A DNA stretch of 64,000 bases from Roseitalea porphyridii. Lineage in GTDB: Bacteria; Pseudomonadota; Alphaproteobacteria; Rhizobiales; Rhizobiaceae. Location: the NCBI RefSeq assembly GCF_004331955.1, contig NZ_CP036532.1:1550001-1614000 (forward strand), given 5' to 3'. This document shows, in pieces, positions 17,627-26,761 of this stretch (position 1 is its first letter; each line of letters starts with the position of its first letter). The notes under the pieces are model-generated. The model did not search any database. It was not told the origin of the DNA and was given only the letters and a program-made list of their open reading frames with translations. A program made the position numbers and the translations under genes.

Positions 17627-18691
17627 TCAGACCCGCTTCTTGTTCAAATAGACGATAATCTCGGCCACGGCCTCGAAGAACTCGGGCGGGATCACCTGGT
17701 CGACCGAAACCTGCTTGTACATGGCGCGCGTCAGCGGCGGGTTCTCGTGCACCGTGACATCGTGCTCGATGGCGATGTCCTTGATCCGCTGCGCGATCAG
17801 GTCGGTGCCCTTGGCGACGACCACGGGCGCCCGATCGGTCGGCGGATTGTAGCGCAGCGCGATCGCATAGTGCGTGGGGTTGGTCAGGACCAGCGTGGCG
17901 TTGGGCACCGAGCCCATCATGCGCTTGCGCGAGCGTTCCCGGGCCACCGACTGCATTCGCGCCTTCATCAGCGGGTCGCCCTCGGCCTGCTTGAGCTCGT
18001 CGCGGATTTCCTTGTGCGACATGCGCAGGTCCTTCAGCCACTCCCGGTTCGTCCACAGGAGGTCCGCGACGGCGATCAGTGTCATCGCCAGGACCATGGT
18101 GAACAGCAGGCCGAACAGGATCCGCCCGATCTGGGTCAGGAACACTTCCGAACTGGTCATCGGGCCTTCCGCGAGGACCGGCATGATGTTGCCCGCAAAG
18201 ATCGCCACACAGGCGCCCGTGAAGACGATCTTGGCCAGCACCTTGAAGAACTCGGCCCAGCCCTTGGAGCCGAACATGCGCTCGAACCCCTTCTTGGGCG
18301 AGACACGCGAGAATTCGGGCTGAATGCGCTTGAGCACCATGCGCGGCGGGTTCTGCGCCAGCGAGCCGGCAAGCCCGGCAAAGGCGAGCGCCAGCATCAC
18401 CGGCGCCAGGATCACCATGGTGACCTCGAAATAGCGGGTCATCACGAGCAGCGTGTCGGCCGTCGTGCTGAGCGAGTACTGGCCGGCCCGGTCGAGCAGG
18501 ATCTCGAGCTGCGACTTGAGGTTGGCGGTCAGCCCGCTCGCCGCAAAGCCGATGATCGCGGTGATCGCGGTCAGCGTGAACAGCACCGGAAGTTCCTTCG
18601 AAAAGGCCGTCTGTCCCTTCTCGACAGCGTCCTGCTTCTTCTTCTCGGTCGGTTCCTCTGTCTTGCTGTCCTTGTCTTCGTCTTCGGCCAT
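17627..18691 (-). CDS. flhB: Flagellar type III export protein FlhB
   Basis: A 354-residue export gate component. The N terminus is a charged segment (DSKTEEPTEKKKQDAVEKG), then four transmembrane helices, then the cytoplasmic switch domain with the self-cleaving NPTH motif (VLTNPTHYAIALRYNP). FlhB changes export specificity from rod/hook to filament proteins when FliK signals hook completion. It follows fliG by 17 bases in the leftward operon. Confidence 0.97.
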   Translation of the reverse strand: MAEDEDKDSKTEEPTEKKKQDAVEKGQTAFSKELPVLFTLTAITAIIGFAASGLTANLKSQLEILLDRAGQYSLSTTADTLLVMTRYFEVTMVILAPVMLALAFAGLAGSLAQNPPRMVLKRIQPEFSRVSPKKGFERMFGSKGWAEFFKVLAKIVFTGACVAIFAGNIMPVLAEGPMTSSEVFLTQIGRILFGLLFTMVLAMTLIAVADLLWTNREWLKDLRMSHKEIRDELKQAEGDPLMKARMQSVARERSRKRMMGSVPNATLVLTNPTHYAIALRYNPPTDRAPVVVAKGTDLIAQRIKDIAIEHDVTVHENPPLTRAMYKQVSVDQVIPPEFFEAVAEIIVYLNKKRV

Positions 18692-18708
18692 TGCCGGTCA
18701 CCGTGTCG

Positions 18709-19710
18709 TCAGCTTCGCTTGGGCAGCGTGATGCGACCCTCGGAGGCCAGCTTCATGGCGAGCTGCGCGATCTGCTTGCGCGCATCCTCGATTGCCGCGG
18801 CGGTGTCGCGGCCGCCGGCCGACAGTTCCGACTCGATCATTTTGCGGGCCCGCTGGCTGATCGAGGACAGGATGGCCTCCTTCAGCGCGTCGCCGGCACC
18901 GCGCAGGGCGCGCACCAGAAGGTCGTTGGGCAGTCCGTCGACGACGAGCGTCCGGTCGCGATCCTCCAGCAGGACCAGATCGTCGAAACGGAACAGGCGC
19001 GATTCGAGCGCGGCGAGCTGCTTGGGGTCGATCGCCTCGCGCACATGCTTCATCAGCGATTCGCTGGCCGACTTCTCCATCGCGTTCATGATCTCGGCCA
19101 CCCGCAGCGGCGCGGTGGCGCTGCCGCCCGAGCCGCCGCCGTCATTGTCGAGCTTGAGATCCTTGACCAGCGCGCGGCCGACATGGGTCAGCCGGTCGAC
19201 CGGTATCTCGCGGGCCGTCATCATCGCCGTGACGATCGGCGTCTGCTGTTCGGCCGGCATGGCCTCGAGCACGCCGGCGGACTTCGCCGGCGGCAGTTGC
19301 GCCAGAAGGGCGGCGACCAGGCGCGGCGGCTCGGCCGCAAGGCGCCCGACGAGCACGTCGTTGTCGACGGTCGCGATCAGCTCCCAGGGCGACTTGCGGG
19401 TCTCGGCCGGCTGGGACGCCTTGGGCGCGGGATCGCCGGGGGTCTCGGTCATCGATTCGTCGATGATCGCGTTGATCGCGTCTCGGCTGTCAATGATGCC
19501 GGAGCCTTCGACGAACGCGGCCTCGAACTCGCTCACCAGCGCGTCCACGTCTGTCTGCGGCAGGTTCTTCAGGCTGTGACCGGCATCGATCATCAGCCGC
19601 AGTTCCTCGCCCTTGAAATATTTGAGAAGCTGCTTGGCGCGCGGCTTTCCCATCGCGATCAGGACCGCGGCGGCCTTCTGCGGCGTCGTCAATGTGTAGC
19701 GGTGCTGCAT
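18709..19710 (-). CDS. fliG: Flagellar motor switch protein FliG
   Basis: A 333-residue switch protein linking FliF to the C-ring and contacting MotA. N-terminal domain starts TLTTPQKAAAVLIAMGKPRA; the middle domain has AALLAQLPPAKSAGVLEAMP; the C-terminal domain has LFRFDDLVLLEDRDRTLVVD with the charged torque helix region. ATG 19710 lies 26 bases after fliN. Confidence 0.96.
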   Translation of the reverse strand: MQHRYTLTTPQKAAAVLIAMGKPRAKQLLKYFKGEELRLMIDAGHSLKNLPQTDVDALVSEFEAAFVEGSGIIDSRDAINAIIDESMTETPGDPAPKASQPAETRKSPWELIATVDNDVLVGRLAAEPPRLVAALLAQLPPAKSAGVLEAMPAEQQTPIVTAMMTAREIPVDRLTHVGRALVKDLKLDNDGGGSGGSATAPLRVAEIMNAMEKSASESLMKHVREAIDPKQLAALESRLFRFDDLVLLEDRDRTLVVDGLPNDLLVRALRGAGDALKEAILSSISQRARKMIESELSAGGRDTAAAIEDARKQIAQLAMKLASEGRITLPKRS

Positions 19711-19735
19711 GGGACCCGGCTTCCCTCCGACATGA

Positions 19736-20119
19736 TCAGGCGCAGACGCTGGTCACCTTGAAGGCGAAGCGGTCGGGCTCTTCCTCGGAGACCTGCATCT
19801 GGCCGGTGGCGACCTTGACTCCGTTGACGAAGATGTCGACCGGATCGCCGACGCGGCTGTCGAGCGCGATCGTCGACCCCTTTTCGAGCCGATTGAGTTC
19901 GGCGACCGACAGTTCGGCCCTGCCGATCACCGCCTGCACCTGAAGCGGGATCTCGCGCAATGTCTTCGACAGCCCGGCGGTCGCCGCCTCGTTGTCCTTG
20001 TCGACGACGTCCTGCAGGTCGTGAATGGCCTTTTCGAGCGCATCGTCCGGATCGATGCGGATATTGTCGTCGTCCGCCTCGGCGACGGCGACATGCTCCT
20101 CGTTTGCCTGCGTTGCCAT
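19736..20119 (-). CDS. fliN: Flagellar motor switch protein FliN
   Basis: A 127-residue SpoA-domain protein that forms the base of the C-ring. After an acidic N-terminal tail (residues 1-50) comes the SpoA fold with REIPLQVQAVIGRAELSVAE, GSTIALDSRVGDPVDIFVNG and VKVATGQMQV. It starts one base after the fliM stop codon, so the two are translated in close succession. Confidence 0.95.
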   Translation of the reverse strand: MATQANEEHVAVAEADDDNIRIDPDDALEKAIHDLQDVVDKDNEAATAGLSKTLREIPLQVQAVIGRAELSVAELNRLEKGSTIALDSRVGDPVDIFVNGVKVATGQMQVSEEEPDRFAFKVTSVCA

Positions 20120-20120
20120 C

Positions 20121-21059
20121 TCACTTACCCCCTTTGCGTGAATGCTGTTGCACGTGCGCCTCGATCGCCGCAGTCAGCGGCGCGATCGGGCCTGTCACAC
20201 GCGCTGCGTTCGCCTGTCCGAGCCGCCCGATCTGACCGGCGAACAGGTTGCGCCCCTTGGCCCGCACGACGGCGCCCCCGCCGGCCGTGGCCCCCTCGAT
20301 CACGTCGCCGGGCTTGAGCCGGGCGATCTGTTCGAGCGTCATCCCCTCGAGCGGCAGCACCACGTCCACGTCGATCGTGAAATCGGGCACGTTGAAGCCG
20401 CGCCGCTCGCGGCTTCTTGCGGCGGCCGCCTCGATCTCGGCCAGCCGCGCCGACAGTTCGATCAGCAGCCGGTGCGGAATGTCGAGCCAGCACCAGACGC
20501 GGTTGACGCCGAACGTCAGCGAAAAGGTCAGCGTCGCCAGCGCATCGCCGCTCGTATTGGCAAGCGCGGCGTCATCGCCACGGTGCACGTTGACGCGGTT
20601 GAAGCCGAGCAGCGGCTGGTCCGTCTGCCGCGTCCGGTTCGCTGCTTCGGTCACCGTATGCAGGACGCCGAGTTCGAGATGCGACACTGGCCCCGTCGCT
20701 GCCGGCAACTCCATTTCCGGATCGGCGCCAAGAAGCGCGCTGTCGAGAAGGTTCGCGCCCTCGCGGTCCAGATGCAGGATCAGCCGGCACTGTTCCTCCG
20801 GATAGTGGAACGTCAGGCCGACGCTGTGGTCGCTGGCGGCGGGCTTCTGCGCGCCGGGCGGTTGCCCGCCGGCCTGGAAGGCGAATCCCAGTTCCGGCGA
20901 CAGCGTGCGCAACCGCGCGTCCATATGGGCGCCGAACGTCGTGCCCATCCGCTTGATGACCTGGCGGACAGCGTCCTCGCTAACCCGCTTGCGCAGGATG
21001 CGGTCGACGACATCGCGGTCTTCGGCGGACAGGTCGTATCGTTGGGCAATCGAACTCAC
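20121..21059 (-). CDS. fliM: Flagellar motor switch protein FliM
   Basis: A 312-residue protein with a degenerate CheC-like middle domain and a C-terminal SpoA domain ([20 protein letters not shown], then LKPGDVIEG). The start is the GTG at 21059, which overlaps the motA stop codon as GTGA; the frame is open further upstream but that part is antisense to motA-coding sense and has no FliM features. The N-terminal CheY-P binding motif is poorly conserved, as in other rhizobial FliM proteins. Confidence 0.93.
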   Translation of the reverse strand: MSSIAQRYDLSAEDRDVVDRILRKRVSEDAVRQVIKRMGTTFGAHMDARLRTLSPELGFAFQAGGQPPGAQKPAASDHSVGLTFHYPEEQCRLILHLDREGANLLDSALLGADPEMELPAATGPVSHLELGVLHTVTEAANRTRQTDQPLLGFNRVNVHRGDDAALANTSGDALATLTFSLTFGVNRVWCWLDIPHRLLIELSARLAEIEAAAARSRERRGFNVPDFTIDVDVVLPLEGMTLEQIARLKPGDVIEGATAGGGAVVRAKGRNLFAGQIGRLGQANAARVTGPIAPLTAAIEAHVQQHSRKGGK

Positions 21060-21925
21060 GCGGCCTGCGCCTCGTTCGCCCGGCTGGCCTCTTCCTCGAC
21101 ATCCTCGAGGGAGGGACGATAGTAGGCCGAGATCGTCTTGCGACCGAACTCGAGGGCGACCTGCGGCATGGAGCCGTTCATGTAGGCGATCAGCGTTTGC
21201 TTGGCGACGTAGTAGAGCCGCACGCTCTTTTCGCGCACGCCCTTCACCTTGGTGGCGATCGGGCCGACGACGGCATAGGCCAGGAAGATGCCCAAGAACG
21301 AACCGACCAGCGCGGCGGCGATCAGCCCGCCCAGGATTTCGGGGCTCTGGTCGATCGCGCCCATCGCCTTGATGACGCCGAGAATGGCCGCGACGATGCC
21401 GATCGCCGGCAGCCCGTCGGCCGAGTTCTGCAGCGCCTGATAGGGCTTGAGCCGGTCGCCCTTGATCGTCGCGATCTCCTCTTCCATCAGGGCTTCGACC
21501 TCGTGCGGACGCGCATTGCCGACGATGATCAGCCGGACATAGTCGCAGATGAAGTTGGTCAGGTCCTCGCGTTCGAGGACCGCCGGATACTCCGCGAAAA
21601 TGTCTGATTCTTCGGGATTGTCGATATGCGCTTCGACCTCGTTGCGCGGTTTCGACTTCAGATCCCGCATCAGCCGGTGCAGCAGGCCGAGCAGTTCCAG
21701 ATAGTCGTCCTCGCCGGGCACCTTGTTGGTCAGCGCTTCCATCATCGCCTTGCCGGTATCCTTGATCGCCGACATCGTGTTGGCGACGATGAAGATGCCG
21801 ATGGCGGCGCCGCAGATGATCACCACCTCGAACGGCTGCCAGAGCACTTTGACGTAGCCGCCCATGGCCATGTAGCCGCCAAGCACGCAGCCGAACGTTA
21901 CAATCAGTCCGATGATGATGCCCAC
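21056..21925 (-). CDS. motA: Flagellar motor stator protein MotA
   Basis: A 289-residue inner membrane protein with four transmembrane helices (first: [20 protein letters not shown]), the cytoplasmic loop and the proline-containing segments typical of MotA. With MotB it forms the proton-driven stator. First gene of the leftward motA-fliM-fliN-fliG-flhB-hypothetical operon. Promoter motifs lie 29 bases upstream. Confidence 0.97.
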   Translation of the reverse strand: MGIIIGLIVTFGCVLGGYMAMGGYVKVLWQPFEVVIICGAAIGIFIVANTMSAIKDTGKAMMEALTNKVPGEDDYLELLGLLHRLMRDLKSKPRNEVEAHIDNPEESDIFAEYPAVLEREDLTNFICDYVRLIIVGNARPHEVEALMEEEIATIKGDRLKPYQALQNSADGLPAIGIVAAILGVIKAMGAIDQSPEILGGLIAAALVGSFLGIFLAYAVVGPIATKVKGVREKSVRLYYVAKQTLIAYMNGSMPQVALEFGRKTISAYYRPSLEDVEEEASRANEAQAA

Positions 21926-21943
21926 TGGGAACTCCTGTCGCGG

Positions 21944-21972
21944 TTAACCAAAAGCTAAGCGCCAAACCTTGC
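21944..21972. promoter_or_regulatory. motA upstream site: GCAAG-N5-GCGCTTAG motif overlapping a TTAA-N7-CTAA CtrA-like box
   Basis: On the minus strand GCAAG (21968-21972) is followed after 5 bases by GCGCTTAG (21955-21962), 29 bases before the motA start. On the plus strand TTAA at 21944-21947 and CTAA at 21955-21958 are separated by 7 bases, one mismatch from the CtrA consensus TTAA-N7-TTAA. The GCAAG motif recurs before five other flagellar operons in this window. Confidence 0.45.
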
Positions 21973-22039
21973 TTGAACCTGTCTTTTCGGCCCTTGCCCC
22001 GGTTCGGCACGCGCGCGCGAGGCGCACGGAAAGGTTCGC

Positions 22040-22057
22040 GCAAGAACTTGCCGGTAG
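22040..22057 (+). promoter_or_regulatory. Flagellar operon motif GCAAG-N5-GCCGGTAG
   Basis: GCAAG, 5 bases, GCCGGTAG, ending 29 bases before the DUF1217 gene. It faces the same motif in front of divergent motA. Both have the same distance to the start codon, which suggests a shared promoter or activator site rather than chance. Confidence 0.45.
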
Positions 22058-22086
22058 GCTGGCCGCATGACGGGCAAGGTGCGGCC

Positions 22087-22875
22087 ATGAACACGACGCT
22101 GGTTTCCTTCAAGCAGATCACGCGCGACATGAGCGCGAGCCTGGACCGGCTCGGCGAGCGCGCCGATATCCAGCGCGAGGTCGACTACTACCGGGAGACG
22201 ATCGGGACGATCAAAACGCCCGAGCAGTTCGTCGCGGATACGCGCGTGTTCAATTTCGCCATGAAGGCGCACGGGCTCGAGGACATGGCCTACGCCAAGG
22301 CCTTCATGCTCAAGGTCCTCAAGGAAGGCCGCGACGAGCAGGATGCCTTCGCCAACACGCTCACCGATCCGCGCTACCGCGACTTCGCCGAGACGTTCGA
22401 CTTCGCCCGGCACGGCGAGACCGCGACCATCTTCACCAAGGCGCAGGACGGCGTCATCGACCGCTACATGATCCAGTCGCTCGAAAACGAGGCGGGCCGC
22501 AACGATCCGGGCGTGCGGCTGGCCCTCTACTTCCAGCGCAAGGCTCCCGAGATCACATCCTACTTCGACATTCTCGCCGACAAGGCGCTGAGCCAGGTCG
22601 TGCGCACCGCGCTCGGCATGCCGACCGCCACGGCGACGCTCGACATCGACAAGCAGGCCGCGATGATCGCCGACAGGCTGCCGCTGTCGGACCTCAAGGA
22701 TCCGGCCAAGCTCGACAAGTTCGTCGAGCGCTTCGCCAATCTCTGGCAGCTTCAGAACGGCGGCGCGCAGGGCGGCGTCATCCCGCCCGGTTCGCCGGCC
22801 CGGCTGCTGATGCCGGTCAGTTCGATGGGCATTTCCGGCGATCTGCTGCTGCAGATCGCGCAATTGCGGCGATAG
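22087..22875 (+). CDS. DUF1217 flagellar-locus protein
   Basis: A 262-residue mostly helical protein of family DUF1217, which in rhizobia stands directly before flgF. Segments such as DYYRETIGTIKTPEQFVADT, DPRYRDFAETFDFARHGETA and EAGRNDPGVRLALYFQRKAP are characteristic. No signal peptide or membrane segment. The family has no settled function; position implies a part in basal body assembly or export. ATG 22087 is chosen because the family N terminus begins there; the upstream open frame is not conserved in character. Confidence 0.85.
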   Translation: MNTTLVSFKQITRDMSASLDRLGERADIQREVDYYRETIGTIKTPEQFVADTRVFNFAMKAHGLEDMAYAKAFMLKVLKEGRDEQDAFANTLTDPRYRDFAETFDFARHGETATIFTKAQDGVIDRYMIQSLENEAGRNDPGVRLALYFQRKAPEITSYFDILADKALSQVVRTALGMPTATATLDIDKQAAMIADRLPLSDLKDPAKLDKFVERFANLWQLQNGGAQGGVIPPGSPARLLMPVSSMGISGDLLLQIAQLRR

Positions 22876-22885
22876 GGGCGATTCG

Positions 22886-23620
22886 ATGAACGATGGCTTG
22901 ACGGTCGGGCTTTCTGCGCAGATCGCGCTCGAAAAGCGGCTGACGACGATCTCCTCGAACATCGCCAACACGCGCACGGTCGGCTTCCGCGCCGCCGAGG
23001 TGAAATTCGAGGACGTCGTCGCGCGCCAGCAGGCCGCCGAGGGCAACACCGTCATCGCCTTCGCCTCCGACGGGGCCGAATTCGCCAACACCGAGGCCGG
23101 CGGGATCGAGAAGACCGGCTCGCCGCTCGATTTCGCGATCAACGGCGATGCGTGGTTCGCGCTCGAGACGCCGGCCGGCATCGCCGTCACCCGTGACGGC
23201 CGCTTCAAGGTGACGGGGGAGGGTGCCGTCGTTTCGCTGGGCGGGCACCCGGTCCTCGATCCGGGCGGCGCGCCGCTCGAGGTCGACCCCGGCGGCGGAA
23301 CGCTGGAGGTGGGCGCCGACGGCTTCATCCGCCAGGATGGCGCCCAGGTCGGCGCGCTCGGCCTTTATGCGTTCCAGCCCGGCCCCGATTTTGTCCGGCA
23401 CGGCGATTCGGGCATTCTCGCCGGCGGTCTGCCCGATCCGATCGTCGATGCGCCCGACGTGACGGTCGTGCAGGGCTATGTCGAGCAGTCCAACGTCGAC
23501 CCGGTCGAGGAACTGACCCAGCTCATCATGGTCCAGCGCAGCTTCGACAATGCCAGCGCGGCGATCCGGTCCACCGAAGATTCGCTCACCAAGCTGATCA
23601 ATGCCTTCCACCGCGGCTGA
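22886..23620 (+). CDS. flgF: Flagellar proximal rod protein FlgF
   Basis: A 244-residue rod protein, exported without a cleaved signal. It has the N-terminal rod/hook signature ISSNIANTRTVGFRAAEVKF, the central LDFAINGDAWFALETPAGIA with TRDGRF, and the C-terminal [20 protein letters not shown]. It ends inside the start of fliI (20-base overlap). Confidence 0.95.
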   Translation: MNDGLTVGLSAQIALEKRLTTISSNIANTRTVGFRAAEVKFEDVVARQQAAEGNTVIAFASDGAEFANTEAGGIEKTGSPLDFAINGDAWFALETPAGIAVTRDGRFKVTGEGAVVSLGGHPVLDPGGAPLEVDPGGGTLEVGADGFIRQDGAQVGALGLYAFQPGPDFVRHGDSGILAGGLPDPIVDAPDVTVVQGYVEQSNVDPVEELTQLIMVQRSFDNASAAIRSTEDSLTKLINAFHRG

Positions 23621-24959
23621 CACCGGTCCCACCCTCGAGGCGCTCGCCGCCGGTCTGAGCGCCCTGCCTGCGGCGGAAAGCCTTGTCGCGCGCGGCGGGC
23701 TCGTCACGGCCGTCCGGCCCGACGGTGTCGTGGTCGAGGGGCTGCCCCGGACCGCCTGCATCGGCGACATCGTCCGCTTCGGCAGCCCGGCCAGCCGGGC
23801 GCTGGGCGAAGTGCTCCATGTCGAGGCCGGACAGTTCGTCATCGCGCCGGTGACACCGCTCGACCGGGTTTCGGTCGGCGATATCGCGCTGCACGCGGGC
23901 AACATCGATCCGGTGCCGGACGCGCGCTGGCTCGGCCGCGTGGTCAACGCGCTCGGCGAGCCGATGGACGGCAAGGGGCCGCTGCCGCGCGGCACGCAAT
24001 CGCAGCCGACCGAGATGCTCGGCGCGCTCGGCCGGGTGCGCGTCGCAGAACCGTTCCGCACCGGCGTTCGGGTGATCGACCTGTTCACGCCGCTGTGCGT
24101 CGGCCAGCGCTTCGGCATCTTCGCCGGCAGCGGCGTCGGCAAGTCCACGCTTCTGTCCATGCTGGCGCGCGGGGGCGGCTTCGACGCGGTCGTCGTCGGT
24201 CTCGTCGGCGAGCGCTCGCGCGAGGTGCGCGAATTCGTCGAGGACACGCTCGGCGAGGAGACCATGGCCAGATCGCTCATCGTGGTGGCGACCGGCGACG
24301 AGAGCGCGGTGATGCGCCGGCGCGCGGCGCCGCTCGCGATGCGCTTCGCCGAGGCGTTGCGCGATCAGGGCAAGCGCGTCCTCTACCTGCTTGATTCGGT
24401 CACGCGCTACGCGCATGCGCTGCGGGAGACCGGCATCTCGGCCGGCCAGCCGCCGGTGCAGCGCGGCTATCCGGCGACCGTCTTCTCCGAGTTGCCGATG
24501 CTGCTCGAACGGGCCGGGCCGGGCGGGCCGAACGGCGGTTCAATCACCGCCATCGCCACGGTGCTGGTCGACGGCGACGACCACAACGACCCGGTCGCCG
24601 ACACCATGCGCGGCATTCTCGACGGCCATCTGGTCCTCGAACGGTCGATCGCCGATGGCGGGCGCTATCCGCCGGTCAACGCGCTCGCCTCGATCTCGCG
24701 CCTGTCGGCACGGGTCTGGAAGCCGCAGGAGGCCGATCTCGTCGCCAGCCTGCGCTCCATGATGGCCCGGTTCGAGGAAACCCGCGACCTGCGCCTGCTG
24801 GGCGGCTGGAAGCCGGGCAGCGACCCCGAACTCGACAAGGCCGTCAGCACGGTGCCGCATCTTTACAGGGCGCTCAACCAGCGCCCGTCCGACCCGCCCT
24901 CGATCGACCCGTTCGCCGAACTTGCCGGAGTGCTGCGCGATGGTGCCCAGAAGTCCTGA
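23601..24959 (+). CDS. fliI: Flagellum-specific ATPase FliI
   Basis: A 452-residue export ATPase of the F1-beta-like family. Walker A is GIFAGSGVGKST, Walker B lies in KRVLYLLDSVTRYAHALRE, and the family block PPVQRGYPATVFSELPMLLE is intact. It forms a hexamer with FliH and FliJ at the export gate. The N terminus overlaps flgF and the C terminus overlaps the next gene by 20 bases each. Confidence 0.97.
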   Translation: MPSTAADTGPTLEALAAGLSALPAAESLVARGGLVTAVRPDGVVVEGLPRTACIGDIVRFGSPASRALGEVLHVEAGQFVIAPVTPLDRVSVGDIALHAGNIDPVPDARWLGRVVNALGEPMDGKGPLPRGTQSQPTEMLGALGRVRVAEPFRTGVRVIDLFTPLCVGQRFGIFAGSGVGKSTLLSMLARGGGFDAVVVGLVGERSREVREFVEDTLGEETMARSLIVVATGDESAVMRRRAAPLAMRFAEALRDQGKRVLYLLDSVTRYAHALRETGISAGQPPVQRGYPATVFSELPMLLERAGPGGPNGGSITAIATVLVDGDDHNDPVADTMRGILDGHLVLERSIADGGRYPPVNALASISRLSARVWKPQEADLVASLRSMMARFEETRDLRLLGGWKPGSDPELDKAVSTVPHLYRALNQRPSDPPSIDPFAELAGVLRDGAQKS

Positions 24960-25566
24960 CCGGCGCCGCTGGCGCCGCAGCCGGCTGGGCCGCGCCTGGC
25001 GCAGCCTGCGCCGTGCCCGGGCCGGCGACGTCATCGTGTGGAGTGCCGCCCTCGGCCTTGCCGCCCTTGCGGTATGGTTCCCGTGGGACGTGCACCTGAA
25101 CGAAGCGCGCTACGGACCGCCCACCTTCCAGTTCTCGCGCGGCGGCGAAATCCCCGCCGACGTGATCGCGCTCGAAGACGGGCGCGCGCCGCTGTTCGAC
25201 ATGGTCGCCGGCACCTATGCCGGCGATCCGCCGCCGCGCGAAGTGCCTGCCGAGCAGCCGCCGAACCCGTTCACCTCGGCCGCCGTTCCGCTCGATGACG
25301 GCCAGGCCGACGAGGAACAGGAGGCGACGCCGCCAGGCGTCGACCCGATCACGACCGCCAGCATTCCCGACGGCGAGGCGGCCGCGCGCGTCTACCGCCT
25401 GCTCGACGCGGGCCGGGGACTGGCGCTGATCGCCGACGCCGAAGGCATCTACATCGTCCGGCCCGGCGCGATGCTCCCGGACGGGCGGCGCGTGACCGCC
25501 GTCGTCGGGCGCGGCGCGGCCGCCCGGATCGTCGCCGCCGACCGCACCGAGGTCCGCTTCGACTGA
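24940..25566 (+). CDS. Membrane-anchored hypothetical protein between fliI and flgB
   Basis: A 208-residue protein with a very Arg-rich cytoplasmic N terminus (residues 1-33), one transmembrane helix ([19 protein letters not shown]), a Pro/Glu-rich periplasmic linker and a small C-terminal domain from ~145 ([20 protein letters not shown], then [18 protein letters not shown]). That domain resembles in outline the periplasmic domain of GspC/PilP proteins, but I cannot prove homology. ATG 24940 overlaps fliI by 20 bases. A role in the flagellum is inferred from the operon only. Confidence 0.65.
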   Translation: MVPRSPDRRRWRRSRLGRAWRSLRRARAGDVIVWSAALGLAALAVWFPWDVHLNEARYGPPTFQFSRGGEIPADVIALEDGRAPLFDMVAGTYAGDPPPREVPAEQPPNPFTSAAVPLDDGQADEEQEATPPGVDPITTASIPDGEAAARVYRLLDAGRGLALIADAEGIYIVRPGAMLPDGRRVTAVVGRGAAARIVAADRTEVRFD

Positions 25567-25593
25567 TCCGGACCCGGATCCGGCAAGCCACGC

Positions 25594-25611
25594 GCAAGTC
25601 ACCGCCGATAT
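25594..25611 (+). promoter_or_regulatory. Flagellar operon motif GCAAG-N5-GCCGATAT
   Basis: GCAAG, 5 bases, GCCGATAT, ending 24 bases before flgB. It is the best copy of the motif found upstream of motA, the DUF1217 gene, fliF, flhA and the first flagellin. GCCGATA also resembles a sigma-28 -10 element, but no matching -35 is present at sigma-28 spacing. Confidence 0.45.
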
Positions 25612-25635
25612 CCTCACGCCAAGTGAAAGGATGTC

Positions 25636-26013
25636 ATGATGACACCGGTGCAGTTGTTCGATCTTGCCGCACGCCAGGCCGACTGGCTTTCGGTCCGCCA
25701 GGCGGCCGTCGCCAGCAACATCGCCAATGCCAACGTGCGCACCTATCAGGCCCAGGACGTCGCGCCCTTCGAGGAGCACGTGAAGGTGGCCCAGGTCCGG
25801 CTCGAAGCCACCCATCCCGAACATGTGGGCGTTCCCAAGGGGCAGGGCGCGGTCGAGGGCGAGGCCACGCGCGCGACGATGCAGACGGTCGGTGGTCCCG
25901 TGGTGCTGGAGACCGAGCTTGCCAAATCCAACCAGGTCCGTGCCGGCATGGAGTTGAACACGGCGGTCGTCGCCGCCTTTCACCGCATGACGCTCATGGT
26001 CAGCAAGGGGTAG
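25636..26013 (+). CDS. flgB: Flagellar proximal rod protein FlgB
   Basis: A 125-residue rod protein with the N-terminal export/assembly helix [20 protein letters not shown] and the C-terminal helix [27 protein letters not shown] precedes a double ATG (25636 and 25639), either of which could be used. First gene of the long rod/ring operon. Confidence 0.95.
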   Translation: MMTPVQLFDLAARQADWLSVRQAAVASNIANANVRTYQAQDVAPFEEHVKVAQVRLEATHPEHVGVPKGQGAVEGEATRATMQTVGGPVVLETELAKSNQVRAGMELNTAVVAAFHRMTLMVSKG

Positions 26014-26018
26014 GGCTC

Positions 26019-26435
26019 ATGGATGCGCTGACGGCATCACTGAAGGTCGCGGGCTCGGGGCTGCACGCCGAATCGACCCGCCTGCGTGTGGTCTCCGAGA
26101 ACATCGCCAACGCCAGTTCGACCGGCGACACGCCCGGCGCCGATCCCTACGCGCGCAAGACGATCGCCTTCCAGAGCGCGCTCGACCGCGCTTCCCAGGT
26201 GTCGATGGTCGAGATCGACAAGATCGGCGTCGATCGCACCGCCTTCGTCCAAGAATTCGATCCTTCCCACCCGGCCGCCGACCCTGACGGGTACGTCAAG
26301 CTGCCGAACGTCAACCCGATCGTGGAGATGGCCGACATGCGCGAGGCCAATCGCAGCTACCAGGCCAACCTCCAAGTGCTCAAGCAGGCGCGCGAGCTGA
26401 TCTCCATGACCATCGACCTGATGAGGGGACGCTGA
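26019..26435 (+). CDS. flgC: Flagellar proximal rod protein FlgC
   Basis: A 138-residue rod protein. It has [20 protein letters not shown] at the N terminus and the C-terminal signature [23 protein letters not shown] 26019 lies 5 bases after flgB. Its TGA overlaps the ATG of fliE by one base. Confidence 0.95.
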   Translation: MDALTASLKVAGSGLHAESTRLRVVSENIANASSTGDTPGADPYARKTIAFQSALDRASQVSMVEIDKIGVDRTAFVQEFDPSHPAADPDGYVKLPNVNPIVEMADMREANRSYQANLQVLKQARELISMTIDLMRGR

Positions 26436-26749
26436 TGATCGAACAGCTCCAGGCCGTCGCCGGCGCCGGCTTCGCCCGCACCGAACTGACCCAGTCGGCC
26501 CAGTCCGCCGCCGGTGGCGCGGCGGCGAGCGGTGTTTCCTTCGGCGAGATCATGCGCGACCAGATCGCCGCGTCGGTCAACTCCGTCAAGGGCGCCGAAA
26601 GCGCCTCGATCGCCGGCATGCAGGGCGAGATGGACGTGCGGCAGGTGACCGACGCCGTCATGGAGGCCGAACGCAACCTGCAGGCGGCCGTCGCCATCCG
26701 CGACAAGATCGTGACCGCCTATCTCGACATGACCCGCATGGCGATCTGA
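26435..26749 (+). CDS. fliE: Flagellar hook-basal body protein FliE
   Basis: A 104-residue protein that joins the MS ring and export gate to the rod. The family C terminus is present: SIAGMQGEMDVRQVTDAVME, then ERNLQAAVAIRDKIVTAY. One-base overlap with flgC. Confidence 0.93.
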   Translation: MIEQLQAVAGAGFARTELTQSAQSAAGGAAASGVSFGEIMRDQIAASVNSVKGAESASIAGMQGEMDVRQVTDAVMEAERNLQAAVAIRDKIVTAYLDMTRMAI

Positions 26750-26761
26750 GGAGTACAGCGC

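Noticed and set aside
20121-22130. Apparent 669-codon fusion of an unknown protein with FliM
   Set aside because: The first ~350 codons are an alternative frame of motA. The GTG at 21059 with a GTGA overlap gives a normal FliM.
25604-25611. GCCGATAT as a sigma-28 -10 element
   Set aside because: No TAAA-type -35 at sigma-28 spacing before flgB or the other copies, and no fliA gene in the locus; rhizobia use other flagellar regulators.
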